Assembly: GCA_015229095.1 (NCBI GenBank) | Contig: JADGCE010000089.1 | Span: 1-11,156, forward strand | Source of the DNA: Magnetococcales bacterium | GTDB lineage: Bacteria > Pseudomonadota > Magnetococcia > Magnetococcales > Magnetaquicoccaceae | Length of the DNA stretch: 11,156 bases | Direction: 5' to 3' | In this document: positions 7,003 through 11,156 of the stretch, piece after piece | How the letters are laid out: the number at the start of each line of letters is the position of its first letter | Numbering within the stretch: the stretch's first letter is position 1 | Made by a program: the position numbers and the translations under genes | Notes under the pieces: generated by a model | What the model saw: only the letters and a program-made list of their open reading frames with translations | What the model was told of the DNA's origin: nothing | Database searches by the model: none

Positions 7003-10000
7003 ATGGAAAGCCCGCCGCGCCGTCGGCGCAACACCTTGTCTGTCCAGTTGTTTTTATGGTTTTTATCGATCGCCTCACTGCCCATGGCCATCGCCAGTTG
7101 GCTCCACTACGGGCACGACCTGAGCCATGTTCTGGAAGATGCCGAACACAACCTGAACAGGCTGATCATTCTTAAAGAGCGTGTTCTGCAAGATTTTTTT
7201 CAGGATATTGCCCGTCATCTGCAGTTGCAATCCGCTGCAACCTCGAACATGAATCTCCTCAAAACGCTGCAAGCGGCACAGGCGGAGGCGGCTCTCACCA
7301 CCGCCGAATTTGTCAACAGCCCGCGTTGGGCGGCAATCACCGGTGCCGGTGCGTCTGATTTGCGCGCTCTGCAACAGCAATTTGATTTTCAGAACATTTT
7401 TTTGCTGGATCGGGAGGGCGCCCTGCTCTTCTCAACCCGGGAGAGTGGGGCATGGGGCATGAATCTGTTGACCCCCCCCCTCTCTGCCAGCCATTTTGGC
7501 CAGGCCGCCCGCCGGGCGTTGCAGAGCAGGCAGACGGTTTTTTCGGATCTGGGCCTCTTTCCCCTGATCGACGCGCAACCGACGGCCTTCATGGTGCGCG
7601 CCATTCAGGATCCGCAGGGCGCCGTGCTGGGTTTGATCGCCATCCAGATCAATCTGCAAAAACCCCAGGAGATTCTTTTGCACAGTGCCGGCCTGGGCAA
7701 GAGCGGTGAGACCTATATTGTCGGCCTCAACGACTGGAAAATGCGCTCTGCCTCCCGTTTTCTGGGGCCCTCTGTCATTCTGCAAAAGGAGATCAATCCG
7801 GCGGTCATCCAGACCTGGGCCTCCGCCAGAGCCCGCCCGACAACATCCGCAGAAGCGGGGGAATCCGACCGCTCTGTGGTACGCAAGGTGCAGAATACGT
7901 ATAAAAATTATCGCGGCGTTCCGGTGGTGGGCCGTTATGCCAGCGTGCGGGCCCTGGAACAGTATGAGGTTTACTGGATACTGGTTGCCGAGATCGACAG
8001 CGATGAGGTGTATGCACCCGTACAAACACTGCGTCAGGATGCGGTGTTGGCCTTTGCGGCCACCGTGCTGCTGGTTGCCCTGATGGCCTGGGTGGCCAGC
8101 CGGCATTTGCTGCGCCCCATTCGTCGCCTGACAGAGGCGGCCAATCAAATCGGCCATGGCAATTTCAGCACTCCCATCCAGGTGGAAGCGGAGCATGAGA
8201 TCGGCGACCTGGCCCGCTCCTTTATCCGCATGACCGAGCATTTGCAGCAGATGCGCGCCCGCTCGGAGAGCGACACCAACCGCTTGAAAGAGAGCCAGGA
8301 GCGCCAGGAACTGGCGTTGAAGGGGGGAGAACTGGGATTTTGGGATGTGGATCTGGAGACGGGACAGACGGTGGTCAATGATCGTTATCGGGAAATTTGC
8401 GGTTTTTCCCAGCAGGAGCCCCTTCCCATCGATCGCAACGGCTGGTTGCAGAGCATCCACCCGGAGGATCGGGAACGGGTGCAACAGGTGGGGCGTGCCT
8501 ACAGGGAGGGCAAGCTGGCCGCCTACGAGGTGGAATATCGCATTCAGCACCGGGATGGCACCCTGAGATGGGTGGTTTCCCGGGGTGCCCTGGCCACCCG
8601 TCAGGACCAGGCCCGCTCCCGCAGGATGGTGGGCACCCTGCTCGACATCACGGAACGCAAGGCCTCTGAGATCGCCGTGCAGAGAGCCAAGGAGGCGGCA
8701 GAGGTGGCCACCCAGGCCAAAAGTGTCTTTCTGGCCAACATGAGCCATGAAATCCGCACGCCCATGAATGCCATTATCGGTTTGACGGATCTGGCCCTGC
8801 AAACCCCTCTCCCACCGAAATCCAGGGATTATCTGGTCAAATCGTTGCATGCCTCCCGTTCTCTTCTGCGCATCATCAACGATATTCTGGATTTTTCCAA
8901 GATTGAGGCGGGCAGGATCACACTGGAGTCCACCGATTTTGAGTTGGATGATCTGTTTGACACTCTGGCCGACCTGTTTCGGACGACCACCCTCGAAAAA
9001 GGCCTGGAGTTGGCCCTGGGGGTGGAACCGGGCTGTCCCACCGCCCTGCACGGCGATCCCCTGCGTCTGGAACAGGTTTTGATGAACCTGGTCAGCAATG
9101 CCCTGAAATTTACCGAGCAGGGAACGGTCCAGGTCCGGGTCACCCAGGCCGCTGCCGGGAGGGTGGCGGCCACCCCCTCCGCAACCACCGCATCCGTTCT
9201 CCTCTCTTTTACGGTGCAGGACAGCGGCATCGGTCTCTCCCACGCCCAGATGGACGGGCTGTTCACCCCGTTTGTGCAGGCGGACTCCTCGACCACCCGC
9301 CAGTATGGGGGCACCGGGCTGGGGCTCTCCATTTGCAAGCGGCTGGTGGAGTTGATGGGGGGACAGCTGTGGGTCGAGAGTGAACCGGGACAGGGCTCCC
9401 TGTTCGGCTTTACCGCCCTGCTGGCACGTGCATCGGAGTCGGCACAGCCGCCCCCCACCCTGCCCGATCGCCTCAGGGATGCACCGGTCTTGCTGGTGGA
9501 TGGTCAGCCGGCCAGCCGGGAGATCCTGGCAACCGCCCTGCGTTCATGGGGAGTCCGACCTGTTGTGGTGGAGTCCACAGCCGAAGCCCTGGCCGAGGTG
9601 GAACGGGGGATGGGGACAGAGACTCCCTATCCCCTGATCGTACTGGAACATCGTCTGCCGACGATGGATGGCATGGCCGCTGCGGCTCAGATGGTGCGTG
9701 GCGCCGCCGGTCGGGAGCCCCATGGCCCGGCGGCGACCATGCTCCTGTTGTCCGCCACCTTCCTGAGCGAAACACAAACCCTGCAAGCCAGGCAGGCCGG
9801 CATCGGGGCACTGCTCACCAAACCGGTGACCCGTTCCCGTTTGCGGGAGGGGATCCTGGAGGCGTTGGGTGTGGCAACGGGGCGTTCCCGGCATTCCGGG
9901 GAGGATGAAAAGGATCCTCACACCCTGATCGAACGGATCGGCGGTGCCCGTGTCCTGCTGGTGGAGGACCATCCCGTCAACCAGCAGGTGGCGCGGGAAC

Positions 10001-11025
10001 TGCTGGAGCAGGTGGGGTTGTGGGTCACGGTGGCCGACAACGGCCTGGAGGCAACCCGGATGGTGGGGGAATCCTCCTTCGATCTGGTCTTTATGGATAT
10101 ACAGATGCCCGTGATGGACGGTTATACGGCGGTTCGGCAGATACGGGAAGATCCCCGTTTTGCCAACCTGCCCATCATCGCCATGACGGCCCATGCCATG
10201 GATGGGGATCGGCAAAAATCCCTCAGCCTGGGGATGAACGATCATCTGACCAAACCCATTGACCGCAGCCAACTGCATGCCACCCTGTTGCGTTGGATCA
10301 CTACCGCTGACCGGCCCAAACCGCCCTCGATCCCGCTGCCGGAAGGACAAGAAGAGCGGGCAAAGCCAGAGCAGCCCTTCCCCCGGGAGCTGCCGGGCAT
10401 CGATCTGGCCGCCGGTCTGGAGCGGGTGGGGGGCAATCGGCACCTGTTTCGCTCCCTCCTGCTGGAAGCCGGGCAGGATTTTGCCACCTTTGCCGACAGG
10501 ATCCGACCCGCCCTGCGGGGAAAACGGCAGGATGATTGGCTGACGGCCAAAAATCTGGCCCATGGGCTCAAGGGGGTGGCGGGCAATCTGTCGGCGTTGG
10601 CATTGGAGGAGGCGGCGGCGGCGTTGGAGCGGGGGATCGCCGCCCGGCAGACCGAACGGTGGCCTGCTCTGCTGGAGCAGGTGGAGCACGCTCTGGCACC
10701 TCTCCTGGAGGGTATCCGTTCCATGGAGGCGACAAGCGAACCGGAGGAGGCTGCCACACCGGGGGTGGCCGTCGGGCCGACGCAGGCCCGCGCCCTGTTG
10801 CAGGAGTTGGCCACCCTCATCCATGCGGGCAACACCGAGGCGGAGCTCTGTTTTGCCCGTCTCAAACCCAGTCTGTCGGGGAGCAGCATCGCTCCGACGG
10901 TGGCCTGGTTGCAGGCGGCCCTGGAGGGCTTTGATTTTGAGGCCGCCCAGATGGCCCTGGAGGCCCTGCTGCCCCTTTGGGAGGCGGAGCAGAAATCACA
11001 CGATGGATCTTTCCGGCGCATTTGA
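7003..11025 (+). CDS. Membrane hybrid sensor histidine kinase with two receivers and HPt (BarA-like layout)
   Basis: The protein has 1340 residues. Transmembrane helices at about 14-33 and 347-366 flank an extracytoplasmic sensor of some 310 residues resembling a double Cache domain (FQNIFLLDREG near 129-139, GLGKSGETYIVG near 231-242). Then follow HAMP (367-420), PAS with PAC (432-553, ending LLDITERK), HisKA with SHEIRTPMN (His582) and HATPase (N-box Asn695/Asn699, DSGIG at Asp740, GGTGLGLS at 769-776). Receiver 1 (about 828-945) is degenerate: VDG at 832-834, and Glu882 replaces the phospho-accepting Asp. Receiver 2 (about 983-1100) is intact: Glu988/Asp989, Asp1032, Thr1062, Lys1084. HPt has AHGLKG with His1187. 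A helical tail (about 1250-1340) resembles those after HPt in other hybrid kinases. The expected relay is His582 to Asp1032 to His1187. The ribosome binding site is weak and the gap to the preceding gene is six bases, suggesting translational coupling. Both genes begin Met-Glu-Ser-Pro. Confidence 0.95.
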   Translation: MESPPRRRRNTLSVQLFLWFLSIASLPMAIASWLHYGHDLSHVLEDAEHNLNRLIILKERVLQDFFQDIARHLQLQSAATSNMNLLKTLQAAQAEAALTTAEFVNSPRWAAITGAGASDLRALQQQFDFQNIFLLDREGALLFSTRESGAWGMNLLTPPLSASHFGQAARRALQSRQTVFSDLGLFPLIDAQPTAFMVRAIQDPQGAVLGLIAIQINLQKPQEILLHSAGLGKSGETYIVGLNDWKMRSASRFLGPSVILQKEINPAVIQTWASARARPTTSAEAGESDRSVVRKVQNTYKNYRGVPVVGRYASVRALEQYEVYWILVAEIDSDEVYAPVQTLRQDAVLAFAATVLLVALMAWVASRHLLRPIRRLTEAANQIGHGNFSTPIQVEAEHEIGDLARSFIRMTEHLQQMRARSESDTNRLKESQERQELALKGGELGFWDVDLETGQTVVNDRYREICGFSQQEPLPIDRNGWLQSIHPEDRERVQQVGRAYREGKLAAYEVEYRIQHRDGTLRWVVSRGALATRQDQARSRRMVGTLLDITERKASEIAVQRAKEAAEVATQAKSVFLANMSHEIRTPMNAIIGLTDLALQTPLPPKSRDYLVKSLHASRSLLRIINDILDFSKIEAGRITLESTDFELDDLFDTLADLFRTTTLEKGLELALGVEPGCPTALHGDPLRLEQVLMNLVSNALKFTEQGTVQVRVTQAAAGRVAATPSATTASVLLSFTVQDSGIGLSHAQMDGLFTPFVQADSSTTRQYGGTGLGLSICKRLVELMGGQLWVESEPGQGSLFGFTALLARASESAQPPPTLPDRLRDAPVLLVDGQPASREILATALRSWGVRPVVVESTAEALAEVERGMGTETPYPLIVLEHRLPTMDGMAAAAQMVRGAAGREPHGPAATMLLLSATFLSETQTLQARQAGIGALLTKPVTRSRLREGILEALGVATGRSRHSGEDEKDPHTLIERIGGARVLLVEDHPVNQQVARELLEQVGLWVTVADNGLEATRMVGESSFDLVFMDIQMPVMDGYTAVRQIREDPRFANLPIIAMTAHAMDGDRQKSLSLGMNDHLTKPIDRSQLHATLLRWITTADRPKPPSIPLPEGQEERAKPEQPFPRELPGIDLAAGLERVGGNRHLFRSLLLEAGQDFATFADRIRPALRGKRQDDWLTAKNLAHGLKGVAGNLSALALEEAAAALERGIAARQTERWPALLEQVEHALAPLLEGIRSMEATSEPEEAATPGVAVGPTQARALLQELATLIHAGNTEAELCFARLKPSLSGSSIAPTVAWLQAALEGFDFEAAQMALEALLPLWEAEQKSHDGSFRRI
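7472..7480 (+). repeat. C9 homopolymer tract in the hybrid kinase sensor domain
   Basis: Nine consecutive C fall in the extracytoplasmic sensor coding region (codons for Thr157-Pro-Pro-Leu). A one-base slip would shift the frame and remove everything from the sensor onward. The frame is intact as given. Confidence 0.9.
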
Positions 11026-11038
11026 AAGGATCGTCGTA

Positions 11039-11085
11039 GCTGCCATCCGTTCCAGGCATCTCCGGGAACAGTCGTACAGGGCAGC
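11039..11085. terminator. Nested inverted repeat between convergent genes, possible weak terminator
   Basis: An outer 6-bp arm pair (GCTGCC at 11039-11044 with GGCAGC at 11080-11085) encloses an inner 5-bp pair (GTTCC at 11049-11053 with GGAAC at 11065-11069). It sits between two convergent stops, where a shared terminator is expected. There is no T-run on either strand and the arms are short, so intrinsic termination is doubtful. Confidence 0.25.
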
Positions 11086-11091
11086 ACCCGC

Positions 11092-11156
11092 TCAGCTTGC
11101 TCCGCCCGCTGGCGCATCCCCCCGCAACACGGCCAGCACCTCCTGGCCATAGGCCT
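11092..11156 (-). CDS. C-terminal end of a convergent gene (partial, unidentified)
   Basis: On the minus strand a frame with the same GC-rich codon habit as its neighbours enters from the right edge and ends at TGA (11094-11092). Twenty codons are visible, encoding a tail that reads AYGQEVLAVLRGDAPAGGAS. The first part looks like an amphipathic helix and the last part like a disordered end. It is too short to assign a family. It converges on the hybrid kinase gene with 66 bases between the two stops. The call rests on codon pattern and on the absence of any other explanation for the edge, so it is moderate. Confidence 0.45.
   Translation of the reverse strand, partial: AYGQEVLAVLRGDAPAGGAS

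Noticed and set aside
7432..9243. 603-codon minus-strand open frame inside the hybrid kinase
   Set aside because: It is fully antisense to the sensor, HAMP, PAS and HisKA coding sequence, whose motifs are unmistakable, and it has a shadow-like composition.
9544..10824. 426-codon minus-strand open frame over the receivers and HPt
   Set aside because: It is antisense to intact receiver 2 and HPt motifs, has no recognisable domain and is rich in Gln, Gly, His and Pro.
10242..11150. 302-codon minus-strand open frame reaching the right edge
   Set aside because: It is Arg/Ser/Cys-rich and lies mostly antisense to the hybrid kinase. A different minus frame ending at 11092 better explains the edge.

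Overview
The window comes from a GC-rich bacterial chromosome, most likely a proteobacterium. The codon use, the signalling families and a paired GC-rich hairpin repeat at the left edge suggest the alphaproteobacterial or magnetotactic-coccus (Magnetococcales) sphere. No rRNA or core gene is present, so this placement is an inference. Almost everything in the window is signal transduction.

Layout: a minus-strand block covers 1-5640. It is read right to left and holds an FHA-domain protein (5640-4915), then, after 121 bases, a very large membrane protein (4793 to beyond position 1). The large protein has about four transmembrane helices, long helical cytoplasmic regions, a Pro-rich repeat linker and a C-terminal PilZ (c-di-GMP-binding) domain. 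I read its frame without a stop for 1597 codons, and it leaves the window at the left edge. A 231-base divergent intergenic region (5641-5871) separates this block from a plus-strand pair. The pair is a soluble receiver-histidine kinase (5872-6996) and, six bases later, a 1340-residue membrane hybrid kinase (7003-11025). The hybrid kinase runs Cache-like sensor, HAMP, PAS, HisKA, HATPase, receiver 1, receiver 2, HPt and a helical tail. A convergent minus-strand gene enters at the right edge, with only its last 20 codons visible.

Likely logic (inference): the membrane hybrid kinase senses an extracytoplasmic signal. It would pass phosphate His582 to Asp1032 (receiver 2) to His1187 (HPt). The adjacent receiver-kinase, with an intact Asp57, is a natural target or cross-regulator. 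Receiver 1 of the hybrid kinase has Glu in place of the phospho-accepting Asp and probably works as a fixed-state regulatory module. The divergent FHA and PilZ genes add phospho-peptide reading and c-di-GMP reading. No DNA-binding, GGDEF or EAL output domain is visible, so the final output lies elsewhere or in the large PilZ membrane protein.

The most interesting points are the giant PilZ membrane protein paired with a tandem-FHA protein, the Asp-to-Glu pseudo-receiver, and the double-hairpin repeat read in frame into the C-terminus of the PilZ protein.
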